From CBFDBF01 sp050291465 (lineage in GTDB: Bacteria; Pseudomonadota; Gammaproteobacteria; Chromatiales; Chromatiaceae), in NCBI GenBank assembly GCA_050291465.1, contig JBNKJV010000002.1, positions 62,001 to 126,000 of the forward strand: a DNA stretch of 64,000 bases, given 5' to 3'. Positions 35,211 to 43,866 of the stretch are shown here, in pieces. The translations under genes were made by a program, and so were the position numbers. The notes beneath the pieces are model-generated. The model ran no database searches. It worked only from the letters and a program-made list of their open reading frames with translations, and was not told where the DNA came from. Each line of letters opens with the position of its first letter. The first letter of the stretch is position 1.

Positions 35211-35414
35211 ATGCCTTATGTGAACATCAAAATAACAAATGAAGGCGTGACGCAAGAAAAGAAGGCTGAGTTGATTAAGGGAGCTACGGAATTGCTGCAA
35301 AAAGTCCTGAATAAGAATCCTGAAACAACCGTGGTCGTGATAGAGGAAGTGGAAACGGATAATTGGGGTATCGGAGGGGAGACTGTAACGGAAAGAAGGA
35401 GCTGTGGGAAATAG
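35211..35414 (+). CDS. 4-oxalocrotonate tautomerase family protein
   Basis: 67 aa, the normal short length. After Met removal the N-terminus is Pro (MPYVNIKITNEGVT), the catalytic base of the family. Other typical blocks are KAELIKGATELLQKVL and the C-terminal TDNWGIGGETVTERR. It keto-enol isomerises small unsaturated acids; the true substrate is not known. The ribosome site is TTGGAGG, with a gap of 22 bases after the lipoprotein gene. Confidence 0.93.
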   Translation: MPYVNIKITNEGVTQEKKAELIKGATELLQKVLNKNPETTVVVIEEVETDNWGIGGETVTERRSCGK

Positions 35415-35486
35415 ATCTTAAATATGCGTTTTCGTGTTTATTGGCAGAAGGAAACATATTCTGTCTTGGAAAATTAGGGGAAGCTA

Positions 35487-36065
35487 ATGGACGAAGAAAA
35501 AATCAAGATAATCAAGGAGAGCCTTGAGTCTATTGCCGATGATGAACTGTTAACAACTTGGAAAGAGAATAATCTGATTGAGCACACCCCGGAAAAAGTG
35601 GAAGCGGCGCGCCGCATTCTTGTGGCGCGTAACATTCCTCTTCCGGAACAATCGAAATTTGATCAGGACCGGCAGAAACAGCTGGAGGGGGCGTTTTCAG
35701 AAAAACGCTCTTCATCGTATGCCAATCAGCACACCTATATAGTGCTCGGGATTGTCATTTCCGTATTTGCAATCCTCTTTAGCGCTCGTTTTGATGTCTA
35801 TGGGGCGAGTATAATTTCATTGGTTGTTATGGGCATTATGGGGTTGGGTGCGAACAACAAAGGTTATAACCCGATCTGGTGGATTTTTTCTGCAGGAATT
35901 CTCGGTTTTGCTGTACTGGCATTCATGCCTTCGGCTCGAGCCGTAGATATCAATGATGCTGAACGCATGCAGCGTAAATCAACGGGAAACACTGTCGGTG
36001 GCGTACTCTCCGGAGTCAATATCTTGGTCACCTTCATATTTGTGGCGTGGATTGCGAGCTTATGA
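35487..36065 (+). CDS. Membrane protein with helical N-terminal domain
   Basis: 192 aa. The first 75 residues are charged and helical (EEKIKIIKESLESIADDELLTTWKEN...), followed by four hydrophobic segments in about 85-192. The N-terminal block resembles a short motif of proteins that respond to cell stress but I cannot assign a family. The ribosome site is GGGGAAG. It precedes the secreted protein gene at 36082 by 16 bases, so the two are probably one operon. Confidence 0.6.
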   Translation: MDEEKIKIIKESLESIADDELLTTWKENNLIEHTPEKVEAARRILVARNIPLPEQSKFDQDRQKQLEGAFSEKRSSSYANQHTYIVLGIVISVFAILFSARFDVYGASIISLVVMGIMGLGANNKGYNPIWWIFSAGILGFAVLAFMPSARAVDINDAERMQRKSTGNTVGGVLSGVNILVTFIFVAWIASL

Positions 36066-36081
36066 ATCCGGTAGAGTAACT

Positions 36082-37455
36082 ATGCTGACGCGTACGCTTA
36101 TAGGTCTGGTGCTGATAATTCTCGGTAACCTGCTGTTTCATACATCCGCCGAGGCCGATTTTATTCCCCAACTGCAACCCTGCTACGCTAAAAATATACC
36201 GCAGACAAAAATGCTGCCTGGTGATACCTATATCATACAGGTCATGGGGCACCAGTTTCGAAAGGATGACGAGTGCGTTCCATTCTATGTGACCTTTACC
36301 TGGGACAACAATTACGACCACGACAACGGCTATAACCGGTATTCGCTGCAATTTGTACAGACTTTTACCGGTGAACTCTGGTACAGCACGGATAAGCAGG
36401 AATTCACCCTGGTTGCAAATCCCGCCCATTGGAAAGGAACCAGCAAGATTAAGAAATTTGATGGTTACGGTCAGGTCTGTTTGCGTTTCGACGAGCATGA
36501 CAAATGCCTTGAGTTGCATAAGTTCGATCGAGACTATGTGCGCGCGATAAAGACCCCTGATCAATTCCTGGCCGCGTTGAGTTATGCCTACCCGGCAGTT
36601 AAAACCCATGGCCAGACAATCCCGATTACTCTGCATGCTTCCTCGCCTGAATTCGAATTCATGGACGCTCAACGCAAGTGGACCCCCAACGGTGGGATCA
36701 TTAAGATAAATAACCCCGCGCTCATATCGATTGATTTTCCGGAGCTTATTGAGGCGGCCTCAACAAAAGGGGCTTATACCGCCAGCATCAACTATAACCG
36801 TAATAATGACCTTGATCAGGTAAGCAACTATGATCGGGGTAGGCTGGTTATCAAGCTTGACTTCGACCCGGACTGCAAGGGGTCTAACACCAGTGACATG
36901 GATCCCTGTGAACAGATTGAATGGCTGCTCGATGATCTCCAGTTTGTATTGCGTACTCGAGATCTCTACCCGGAAGTATTTCAGACTATCGATAACGCGC
37001 CCAATTACGACATAGACAGGTGGGTGGTAGCTGGGCTTCGTCAATATTATCCCTATATGACGGATGCCGAGGCGGAAGAGTACCTCAATACGTCCGGCAG
37101 GACCGACCCCGGAACACTCGACTATCAAGTGCCGGACTATTGTGATAAATGCACTGCGTTCCCGCATTGCGAGTGGCAATACGAAGCTGTCGTCAGGCAT
37201 GAAGAGGCGAACGTCGAATATATGGATGCGCATCCTGATGAACAGGAGGTACTCAAAAGAAAGCCACCATACAACGATGATAAAAAGCAACATCGAGCAG
37301 AGGCGGAAATATTATCCAAAATGGAATATCGCTCCTATAATGAGCACGCCAAGTACCTGAAAGCGATTATTTATCAGGAGTTAAACAACCAGGAGTGTAC
37401 ATTCGGGACCGAATTTTATGAAAAGTTCCAATCACTCATTCATCAGATCAATTAA
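36082..37455 (+). CDS. Secreted protein, unknown function
   Basis: 457 aa from the ATG at 36082; the frame is open upstream but overlaps the previous gene. A signal peptide (about 1-24, ending HTSAEA) leads a large soluble region with many Tyr and Asp and several paired Cys (QPC...ECVPF, VCLRFDEHDKC, DYCDKC...HCEW, ECTF), suggesting disulphides in the periplasm. The C-terminal third is helical and Glu/Lys-rich. No catalytic motif or known domain was seen. Confidence 0.6.
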   Translation: MLTRTLIGLVLIILGNLLFHTSAEADFIPQLQPCYAKNIPQTKMLPGDTYIIQVMGHQFRKDDECVPFYVTFTWDNNYDHDNGYNRYSLQFVQTFTGELWYSTDKQEFTLVANPAHWKGTSKIKKFDGYGQVCLRFDEHDKCLELHKFDRDYVRAIKTPDQFLAALSYAYPAVKTHGQTIPITLHASSPEFEFMDAQRKWTPNGGIIKINNPALISIDFPELIEAASTKGAYTASINYNRNNDLDQVSNYDRGRLVIKLDFDPDCKGSNTSDMDPCEQIEWLLDDLQFVLRTRDLYPEVFQTIDNAPNYDIDRWVVAGLRQYYPYMTDAEAEEYLNTSGRTDPGTLDYQVPDYCDKCTAFPHCEWQYEAVVRHEEANVEYMDAHPDEQEVLKRKPPYNDDKKQHRAEAEILSKMEYRSYNEHAKYLKAIIYQELNNQECTFGTEFYEKFQSLIHQIN

Positions 37456-37541
37456 TGTCAAAAATGGATAATTCGCTGTCTTTGGATGCCGGACTCAGCA
37501 CTATGTGCTTCGCCTTTGTGGCCGGCGTTGGTAAATGGCAT

Positions 37542-37952
37542 ATGAGATTTATTTTAACGTCTGTTTTTTATGTGTTTGTCCTTAACGGCTGTTGTATGCA
37601 TGCCGCTGTCATACAACACGAAGATCTCAGTCGAACATATTTATACATTGATAAATTACCTGACGGATACGAGAGCACGCGAGAAGTGGGCGGTGAACAC
37701 ATGGACATATACTATTTTATGCTGCCTGAAGGATGTGTCTATGAACTATCGTTATCCTCTGCCGAGGGTAATGCCGTGGCTTACTTGGAGCTGAATGGCG
37801 AGACTCTTTGGTCAACGTCAGGGAACACCGCTGCGGATCACAGGTATAGGGTTGTCGGGCAGGATTTATGGCGGTACACGTTATCAGTCATGGCTCACCC
37901 GAGTGATACCTATACTCTTCGAATTTATAAAAAGGAGAAGGGTTCCGAATAG
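37542..37952 (+). CDS. Small exported protein, unknown function
   Basis: 136 aa from the ATG at 37542, which opens a clear signal peptide (MRFILTSVFYVFVLNGCCMHA). A longer form starting at 37455 overlaps the preceding stop but would place 29 extra residues before the signal. A Cys-Cys pair at the end of the hydrophobic stretch may act as a lipobox. The mature part is beta-rich (YVELSL..., LELNGETLWSTSG) and looks like a jelly-roll type sensor or pre-peptidase C-terminal-like domain; this is a guess. Confidence 0.55.
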   Translation: MRFILTSVFYVFVLNGCCMHAAVIQHEDLSRTYLYIDKLPDGYESTREVGGEHMDIYYFMLPEGCVYELSLSSAEGNAVAYLELNGETLWSTSGNTAADHRYRVVGQDLWRYTLSVMAHPSDTYTLRIYKKEKGSE

Positions 37953-38058
37953 ACGGCCGGACTGGACCGGAATGAAGCATAGGTTAGAAAACATTCTGTT
38001 TACATGTAAGTAGGGTACGGCTCTCAAGAGCCATTAGATTCGAATAAGGAGGTTTGCG

Positions 38059-38247
38059 ATGTCTAACAGGCACAAAGATGAGAAGGCAGATAACAACGTT
38101 TCCGAACAGAACAAGGACAGCAAGAAAGATACCCGCAAGGAGGTAGATGACGAGTATGTACTACCGGAGCCCGATACCAACAGTGTTCCCGCAAGCCCTG
38201 TAACCGGCCAAACGGCGGACGAGTCTCAGGAGAAGCCGGGGCAATAA
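38059..38247 (+). CDS. Small acidic hydrophilic protein, unknown function
   Basis: 62 aa, almost entirely charged or polar (Lys, Asp, Glu, Ser, Asn, Pro, Thr), with no hydrophobic core, so probably unstructured. The very strong ribosome site (AAGGAGG) supports a real gene. A GGCTCT-CA-AGAGCC hairpin lies 35 bases upstream. Similar short disordered proteins are often stress-related, but no family is recognised. Confidence 0.6.
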   Translation: MSNRHKDEKADNNVSEQNKDSKKDTRKEVDDEYVLPEPDTNSVPASPVTGQTADESQEKPGQ

Positions 38248-38292
38248 AGCTGCGTGGGGGTTTGTTTCCTTTGTCCTTATGTGATCTATAAG

Positions 38293-38568
38293 ATGGCGGA
38301 CGAAACGCAAGAAAGCGATGGTAACCTCTTTGATAGAGTGGCCGTCGGGGTGTTGTCCGCGCTCCTTGCCGTTCTTACGGCATTGATTATTCCACTCATG
38401 TTCTTGATGTCGGGTGTAATCGTACCTTGGGTAAAGATCTATTTATACGGATCTCTAGTATTTACGTTCATCATGTTTGCAATCGGATTTCTTCTTAAAG
38501 TCAATTTGCTGAGCCATATTTATGGGAAGATATGGCATGCGTTATATAGAGTGTTCGTCCATGATTAA
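38293..38568 (+). CDS. Small membrane protein, unknown function
   Basis: 91 aa from the ATG at 38293 (an upstream GTG at 38254 is less likely). Two strong membrane segments at about 19-42 and 50-70, with an acidic N-terminus (ADETQESDGN). It follows the small acidic gene by 45 bases. No family is known. Confidence 0.5.
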   Translation: MADETQESDGNLFDRVAVGVLSALLAVLTALIIPLMFLMSGVIVPWVKIYLYGSLVFTFIMFAIGFLLKVNLLSHIYGKIWHALYRVFVHD

Positions 38569-38723
38569 GAGAGCAATAGAGAATATACCGAAAAGGGGAA
38601 GGGGTCGGAATGAAGCCCCATACTTTGCTGGCATTGATTGTGAGCTTATGAGGCAATAATTGGTCCATATAGACGACTATTAATCTGGTTCATGAAAGCT
38701 GCATCATCGAAGTAGGGAAATCA

Positions 38724-38984
38724 GTGTTCCGATACCTGTTGCTTACCATATTGGTGCCTCATAGCTCCGTATCCTTTGCTTCCGGCACCATGGGGCTGTC
38801 GGGTCTGGAGCCGCTGTTATCATGGTTTGTATACCTGTTTATAGTAATTATCCTGATTCCAGGTGTATTTGTTACCTATCTATTGTATAAAAAGTTTAAA
38901 GCCTGGTGGATATGGTTATTTACGCCGATCATTGTCTTTATATCTTATGCGTTGTTATACGAGATAATGGAGTTGGTGTTTTGA
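38724..38984 (+). CDS. Small membrane protein, unknown function
   Basis: 86 aa, GTG start at 38724 preceded by AGGGAAATCA. The first 20 residues look like a signal peptide (TILVPHSSVSFASG) and the rest contains two membrane segments rich in Ile, Phe and Trp. The upstream DNA (38570-38723) holds a short remnant reading MKPHTLLALIVSL then stop, perhaps decay of another gene. No family is recognised. Confidence 0.45.
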   Translation: MFRYLLLTILVPHSSVSFASGTMGLSGLEPLLSWFVYLFIVIILIPGVFVTYLLYKKFKAWWIWLFTPIIVFISYALLYEIMELVF

Positions 38985-39149
38985 AAATTAGGTGGAGGGG
39001 TTAAAACATGTATGCAACGATTGCCTGGATGGCTAATTGGTGAAATGGGTATGAGTGAAACGCCCTGGTCTCTCATGATTTCAATAAATATTCCCGTTGA
39101 TAGCGTAAGCCGTATGGGATAGCGCCTGCGGTTGATAAAGGAAAATAGA

Positions 39150-39719
39150 ATGAGCATTACAAAATCATTATTGCTAATTGCACTGGTGTCTTTGGTATCC
39201 ATGGATGGAGTCTTTGCGGCGAATGTCGCACTCGAAAAGAATAAGGAGGCGGCGAGCAAGGCTCCCGCAAAAATCCAGGGTAAAGCCGGTGTTCGAGACT
39301 ACCGGTCTGAGGTTGGTAGTGAGTTGCAGAAGCTTGTATCGTTGAGCCGGAGGGCGTCGTTTAAACTCCGCAGGAGCATCGCGACCTTAAAGGAAAGAGG
39401 TATTGATACCAGCGCGTATAACAATTTGGCGAATAAGTATGATGAATTCGCGGTGTTCGTCAATAAAAAACAGATGGCGGTAAGCAGCGGCTCCAAAACC
39501 TATACCTCCAGTGACGTGCAATCCATAAGGGACGTGTCAGAGGATACGCAGGACGGTATGGATAAAATGGGGAATTTCGATGTTCAAGAGATGATGAGCC
39601 GGGCGACGCAGGCGAGGAATCTGGCGTCCTCCGTACAGAAGGATCTGGACAAGTCGAAGGAAGCTATAATGGGGAAGATCGGTGGAGGATCGGATGATTC
39701 AGACGATCCGGATGACTGA
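39150..39719 (+). CDS. Secreted helical protein, unknown function
   Basis: 189 aa from the ATG at 39150 (AAAGG nearby). A signal peptide (about 1-23, VSMDGVFAAN) precedes a helical, Lys/Ser-rich domain with no Cys, ending in an acidic DDSDDPDD tail. Its composition suggests a coiled periplasmic protein. It is the last gene of the accessory region before rsgA. No family is known. Confidence 0.6.
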   Translation: MSITKSLLLIALVSLVSMDGVFAANVALEKNKEAASKAPAKIQGKAGVRDYRSEVGSELQKLVSLSRRASFKLRRSIATLKERGIDTSAYNNLANKYDEFAVFVNKKQMAVSSGSKTYTSSDVQSIRDVSEDTQDGMDKMGNFDVQEMMSRATQARNLASSVQKDLDKSKEAIMGKIGGGSDDSDDPDD

Positions 39720-39859
39720 ATAAGAGAAACATCTGCCGTAGACCTATGATCTGATCCCAAAGATAAATTGTTAACGGCTGTTTGTTGTTAGCTGACAAAG
39801 GAATAGGAAGGCCGTAATCACGTAATGTGTGGCAGAGGACGTTAGAAACAGGGTCAATT

Positions 39860-40924
39860 ATGGGTGATCTGGAGAGTATAGGGTACGGCGACTGGTTTAA
39901 GAGACGTGTCGATGAGGAAATGATCGCCGCTCACGATATCGCCCGGGTGGTTTCCGTACATAAGGACAGCTATACCGTAACCAAGGGAGGCGCGGAGATA
40001 TTTGCGGAGTTATCTGGAAACCTTCTTTATCGTACGGGGTCCGCAAACGATCTTCCGACTACCGGAGATTGGGTATATGCGGATTTCTTCGATGACGATA
40101 CCCATGCAATCATATACGGCGTCTTTCCAAGAAAAACCGTGTTGAGGAGAAAGGCAGCGGGGAGGACGGTGGATTATCAGTTAATAGCCGCGAATATTGA
40201 TGTGGCCTTCATTATTCAATCTTTGAATGAGAACTTTAATCTACGAAGATTGGAGCGCTATTTGGTCATGGTCAACGAAAGCGGGATTGAACCGATAATA
40301 CTCTTAAGTAAGTCCGATCTTTTGCCCAGGGAAGAGATTAATGAGATCAAGGAAAAGGTCTCGGATATTGCTCCACACGCTACCTTGATGGAGTTCAGCA
40401 ACCTGACCCAGGACAATATTGACGCCATTATGGGGTTGTTGCAGAGCGGGTCTTCTTATTGTCTGTTGGGTTCTTCGGGTGTCGGTAAGACCACCTTGCT
40501 GAACCGCATAATCGGCGATGGAAAATATGAGACTCAATCGGTAAGCAAGATGCAGAGCAAGGGACGACATACGACCACAAGCCGTCAGCTGGTGCGTTTG
40601 GAAAGCGGGGCCATGATAATTGACACCCCGGGAATGAGGGAGCTTGGTAGCCTGTCCGTAGATGACGGCCTGGAGGAGACGTTCTCGGAAATATCGCAAC
40701 TTTCTCAAAAGTGCAGATTTTCGGACTGCTCGCATAGGAATGAAACAGGTTGCGCCGTCCTGGCGGCCATACAGGCCGGAGAGCTGTCCGAACAGCGCTA
40801 TCGGAATTATCTGAAAATGAAAAAGGAATCCGAATTCAACCGCATGTCCTACGTGGAGAAGAGAAGGAAGGATAAAGACTTCGGTAAATTGGTAAAAACG
40901 ACCATGAAGGAAAAAAAGAGATAG
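39860..40924 (+). CDS. rsgA: Ribosome small subunit-dependent GTPase RsgA
   Basis: 354 aa from the ATG at 39860. An N-terminal OB-fold (about 30-110), then the circularly permuted GTPase: LLSKSDLL (G4), GSSGVGKTTLLN (G1, about 203-214), TTSRQL (G2) and IDTPGMREL (G3). The C-terminal zinc site is CRFSDCSHRNETGC. It helps the late maturation of the 30S subunit. It is somewhat divergent from the E. coli type and stands apart from psd or orn, its frequent neighbours, so a second copy elsewhere is possible. Confidence 0.93.
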   Translation: MGDLESIGYGDWFKRRVDEEMIAAHDIARVVSVHKDSYTVTKGGAEIFAELSGNLLYRTGSANDLPTTGDWVYADFFDDDTHAIIYGVFPRKTVLRRKAAGRTVDYQLIAANIDVAFIIQSLNENFNLRRLERYLVMVNESGIEPIILLSKSDLLPREEINEIKEKVSDIAPHATLMEFSNLTQDNIDAIMGLLQSGSSYCLLGSSGVGKTTLLNRIIGDGKYETQSVSKMQSKGRHTTTSRQLVRLESGAMIIDTPGMRELGSLSVDDGLEETFSEISQLSQKCRFSDCSHRNETGCAVLAAIQAGELSEQRYRNYLKMKKESEFNRMSYVEKRRKDKDFGKLVKTTMKEKKR

Positions 40925-41115
40925 TGCATCCGGCAGCAAATTGAAGTATCGCGCGGGCTGAATAGTGGGCTAGAATTGGTGCGGAATAACGCAGGCGGCA
41001 CCGGACGAAGAAGGGCGATAACCTGAAAAGAAGCCGGAACGGTAAAACCGAAGAGAGGATGGAGGTTTAGAAGAAGTCTAATAAATTTTGCTTTTTAAAG
41101 TGAATGGGGGGTGGT

Positions 41116-41808
41116 ATGGAATTTTCTCTGGATTTTAATCAATTGGTGCTGCAACCCCTGGGGGATATGTTGCGGGGTATCGTCGCGTTTATCCCGAACG
41201 TGATTATAAGTGCGGTGACGGTGCTGTTTGGTGTGCTGCTCGCGGTTATCGCTAAACACATCGTTCGCCTTTTCCTGAAATCGGTCGGTTTCGACAGTTT
41301 TTCGGCGAAGATCGGACTTTCCCCGGAGAGCGGGGAGGGAGGATCTGGTCAGACGGCGCCTCATGAGTATGCCGCCCTGGTGGTGTACTGGGTAATCGTT
41401 ATTACGGCGGTTATCTTCGCCCTCAATGATCTACGACTGCATGGTGCCTCCATAGAGGCGAACGCGTTTTTCGACTACGCATTGACTATCCTGACCGTGA
41501 CGGTGCTGGCGATTGTCGGCCTGGTCCTGAGCATGCTGGTTTATCGCGTGGTCAAGACGGCGGCCACGAACGTGGGATATGCGCGGCCGGAGGTCATCGC
41601 CGCCGTAGGTAAATGGGTGGTGCTTTCCTTCGTGTTCATGGTGTGCCTTTTCCGCATCGGTGTGCCGCAGGAACTGCTGCTCAGCTTCCTCGGGGTTACC
41701 TACATCACCCTGTGCATCACCTTTATAATCTCCTTCGGTATAGGTGGCGCCGGTTTCGCTTCGGAAGTATTGCGCAAGATGTTGAAGTCCGACGAGAGCA
41801 AGGAGTAG
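41116..41808 (+). CDS. Conserved transmembrane-helix protein (MscS-related N-terminal type)
   Basis: 230 aa from the ATG at 41116 (GGGGGGTGGT upstream; an ATG at 41104 would add four residues). Five or so membrane helices. The segment AVTVLFGVLLAVIAKHIVRLFLKSVGFD and the following GLS...PHEYAALVVYWVIVITAVIFAL match the conserved TM helix found in small MscS-like proteins that lack the channel beta domain. Function unknown. It is convergent with the radical SAM gene. Confidence 0.7.
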   Translation: MEFSLDFNQLVLQPLGDMLRGIVAFIPNVIISAVTVLFGVLLAVIAKHIVRLFLKSVGFDSFSAKIGLSPESGEGGSGQTAPHEYAALVVYWVIVITAVIFALNDLRLHGASIEANAFFDYALTILTVTVLAIVGLVLSMLVYRVVKTAATNVGYARPEVIAAVGKWVVLSFVFMVCLFRIGVPQELLLSFLGVTYITLCITFIISFGIGGAGFASEVLRKMLKSDESKE

Positions 41809-41820
41809 CGGGCCCCCTCC

Positions 41821-41850
41821 TAACCTCCCCCGCGAGCGGGGGAGGGGTTA
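41821..41850. terminator. Hairpin between convergent genes
   Basis: TAACCTCCCCCGC and its near-exact mirror GCGGGGGAGGGGTTA form a strong GC stem with a 4-base GAGC loop, 12 bases after the membrane protein stop and just before the radical SAM stop. It likely ends transcription from both sides although a real T-run is lacking. Confidence 0.6.
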
Positions 41851-41851
41851 T

Positions 41852-42778
41852 TCAGAGGTTCCCTAATCGTTTCAGCCCCAGCCGTTTTGCGAGCTCCACC
41901 GCTTCCTGGTGCTCGTTTTTGGTAATACGTCGCGTCAACTCCGGATAGCGGCCGGCCCGGTAGCAGGGATAGTACTGGTCCATCAGGTTCACATAGGTGT
42001 CGGGGGAGACCTCCAGGGCAAGGAACTCCAGCACCTGTTCGGTGCCGGCTAGCCCGTGGGGCAGGATCAGGTGGCGTACCAGCAGACCCCGTTGTGCGAT
42101 CCCCTTGTCATTCAGTATCAGGTCGCCCACCTGGCGGTGCATCTCCTTGACCGCCGCCCGGTTGACGGCGACGTACTCCTTGATGCCGGAGTATTTGCGG
42201 GCGATGTCGGAATCGCCGTATTTCATGTCCGGCATGTAGATATCGACCACCCCGTCCAGCAGCCGCAGGGCCTCCGGACTGTCGAAACCGCCGCTGTTGT
42301 AGACGATGGGCAGGTGTAACCCCTGTTCCGCCGCCAGTTTTAATGCTGCCAGTATCTGCGGCACCACATGGCTGGGGGAGACCAGATTAATGTTGTTGCA
42401 CTGTTTGCTCTGCAGGGCCAGCATCATATTGGCAATGGTCTGTGGTTCCACCTCCCGGCCGCGGCCCTTGTGGCTGATCTCCCAGTTCTGGCAGTAACAG
42501 CAACGCAGGTTGCAACGGCTGAAGAAGATGGTGCCGGAGCCGTGATGGCCGCGGAGGGGCAGTTCCTCACCGTGGTGGGGAGCGAAGTTGTCCACCCGAG
42601 CGTTTTCTCCGCTGCGACAGATCACCCCTTTGAGAGATGTGAGGCGGTTTACGCCGCAGTAGCGACCGCAGAGGTCGCACGCCTCCATGTGCCGGTAGGC
42701 CTGCGCCACCCGCTGTGCCAGCGTTCCGTTCTGCAGCAGCGTCAGGTAGGTGGGAGAAAAATCAGTAGAAGAAGGCAA
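41852..42778 (-). CDS. Radical SAM protein (PflA/PflX-like)
   Basis: 308 aa. The radical SAM cluster motif CxxxCxxC is present in FFSRCNLRCCYCQNW (about residues 88-102). An additional Cys-rich N-terminal region (CDLCGRYCGVNRL) fits the class annotated as pyruvate formate-lyase activating enzyme-related. Later blocks YNSGGFDSPEAL and VDIYMPDMKYGD are family features. No glycyl-radical enzyme is nearby, so the target is unknown. Confidence 0.88.
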   Translation of the reverse strand: MPSSTDFSPTYLTLLQNGTLAQRVAQAYRHMEACDLCGRYCGVNRLTSLKGVICRSGENARVDNFAPHHGEELPLRGHHGSGTIFFSRCNLRCCYCQNWEISHKGRGREVEPQTIANMMLALQSKQCNNINLVSPSHVVPQILAALKLAAEQGLHLPIVYNSGGFDSPEALRLLDGVVDIYMPDMKYGDSDIARKYSGIKEYVAVNRAAVKEMHRQVGDLILNDKGIAQRGLLVRHLILPHGLAGTEQVLEFLALEVSPDTYVNLMDQYYPCYRAGRYPELTRRITKNEHQEAVELAKRLGLKRLGNL

Positions 42779-42935
42779 TGCCGACTCCGAAGGGAGGCTG
42801 GCCCTGGGCTAACTGCCCGGGCGTTGCGCGGAGGGTGACCGGTTTGAATCGATACCGGAGGAGGAGAAAAAGGGGGCATGGAACAGGGCGGACAACCCCG
42901 TTAGCCGCAGAGACGCTTTAAGGTCTTGGCCGGTG

Positions 42936-43544
42936 TCACCCCGTTGTCTGAAACGCGTCAATGTCATCCGCTGACCCTATCAGGAAGGTTTTCGGCTGAT
43001 CCATTACCCGCTGTACGAAGATGTTGTCCGTCTGCAGCCGTTTCGTCAACTCTTCCAGGGAGTATATGGAGAGATTCACCCTGCAGCCATGACAATTCTC
43101 TATCTCCCCCAGGTGGTCCATGACCGCGGCATAGCTCAGATCCCTGCCGATCAGCATAAGATCGATATCGTTATCGGCACATTCGGCGTCATTGGCCACA
43201 GGACCGTAGATAAAAGCGATATCTATCGCTCCGCTCAGCGGGGCCAGGGCCAGGCGCAGGACGGCGGCCACGCCGAAGGTCTTCATGACTAAGCTGCGCA
43301 ACTCCTGGAACACAGGGGAGGCGGGGTCGGCCTGGTAGTGGAGTTGATTGCCCTCGCGCCTGACCCGCAGCAGACCGGCCTTTCTTAATCGCTCCAGCTC
43401 ACGGCGGACGGTACCGCGACCCATATCCGCCCAGCGTACGATCTCATTGGCATAAAAACTCCTGTCCGGGCTGCCGTAGAGCAGACCCAGTACCCGTTGT
43501 TGGGTTTTGGTAAACAGTACATCCCCGACGGTTGTCTGTTTCAT
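42936..43544 (-). CDS. HTH-nucleotidyltransferase fusion regulator
   Basis: 202 aa from the ATG at 43544 (GGAG upstream; the longer frame starts at 43589). Residues about 1-75 form an ArsR-like winged helix (TKTQQRVLGLLYG...ANEIVRWADMGRGTVRRELERLRKAGLL). Residues about 95-190 are a minimal nucleotidyltransferase with YGPVAND...DNDIDLMLIG, where the usual GS is GP but the DxD is kept. Such proteins occur as MNT-type antitoxins or orphans. A 6-bp inverted repeat 37 bases upstream could be its own operator. No HEPN partner is next to it. Confidence 0.8.
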   Translation of the reverse strand: MKQTTVGDVLFTKTQQRVLGLLYGSPDRSFYANEIVRWADMGRGTVRRELERLRKAGLLRVRREGNQLHYQADPASPVFQELRSLVMKTFGVAAVLRLALAPLSGAIDIAFIYGPVANDAECADNDIDLMLIGRDLSYAAVMDHLGEIENCHGCRVNLSIYSLEELTKRLQTDNIFVQRVMDQPKTFLIGSADDIDAFQTTG

Positions 43545-43866
43545 GGCTTCTCCGGTTAAAAGACTCAATATGGGTACTATAGACCCCAAATAGGGTCTTA
43601 TAAAGCTAATAGTAATTTTAAGAAAAATCTATAACACTATGTTTAATATAATATTTAGTTTGAATTATGGATATTCGTATTGCCCCTTAATGATGACGTT
43701 TTGGGGTTTTTCCCCAGGGGGAGAGAGGACGGAATTCAGTGGAAAGGCCTGAAGGAAGGGGTTTTTCTGCGGCTATTCGTTGGTGAAGGGTATGGTTTCC
43801 GGAAACCCTGCTTATAACTTCTAAAACAGGTTAAGAATATCTAGTAACTCGTTGATAATATAATCT
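43545..43866. other. AT-rich intergenic region upstream of NTase regulator
   Basis: 322 bases without a gene. The left part has the probable operator (43581-43598) and the regulator promoter; 43600-43680 is strongly AT-rich; a GGGG-TTTTT-CCCC hairpin lies at 43703-43715. The deacetylase gene ends at its right edge. Nothing else was recognised. Confidence 0.5.
43581..43598. promoter_or_regulatory. Probable operator, AGACCC-N6-GGGTCT
   Basis: A perfect 6-bp inverted repeat with a 6-base spacer. On the minus strand a TATAGT (possible -10) overlaps it, 36 bases before the regulator ATG. Position suits repression of the HTH-nucleotidyltransferase gene by its own product. Confidence 0.5.

Noticed and set aside
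38608..38651. Short frame MKPHTLLALIVSL then stop
   Set aside because: Only 13 codons; looks like the broken start of a signal peptide gene, not a functional gene. Its end resembles the DNA at 36042-36065 but too briefly to claim duplication.
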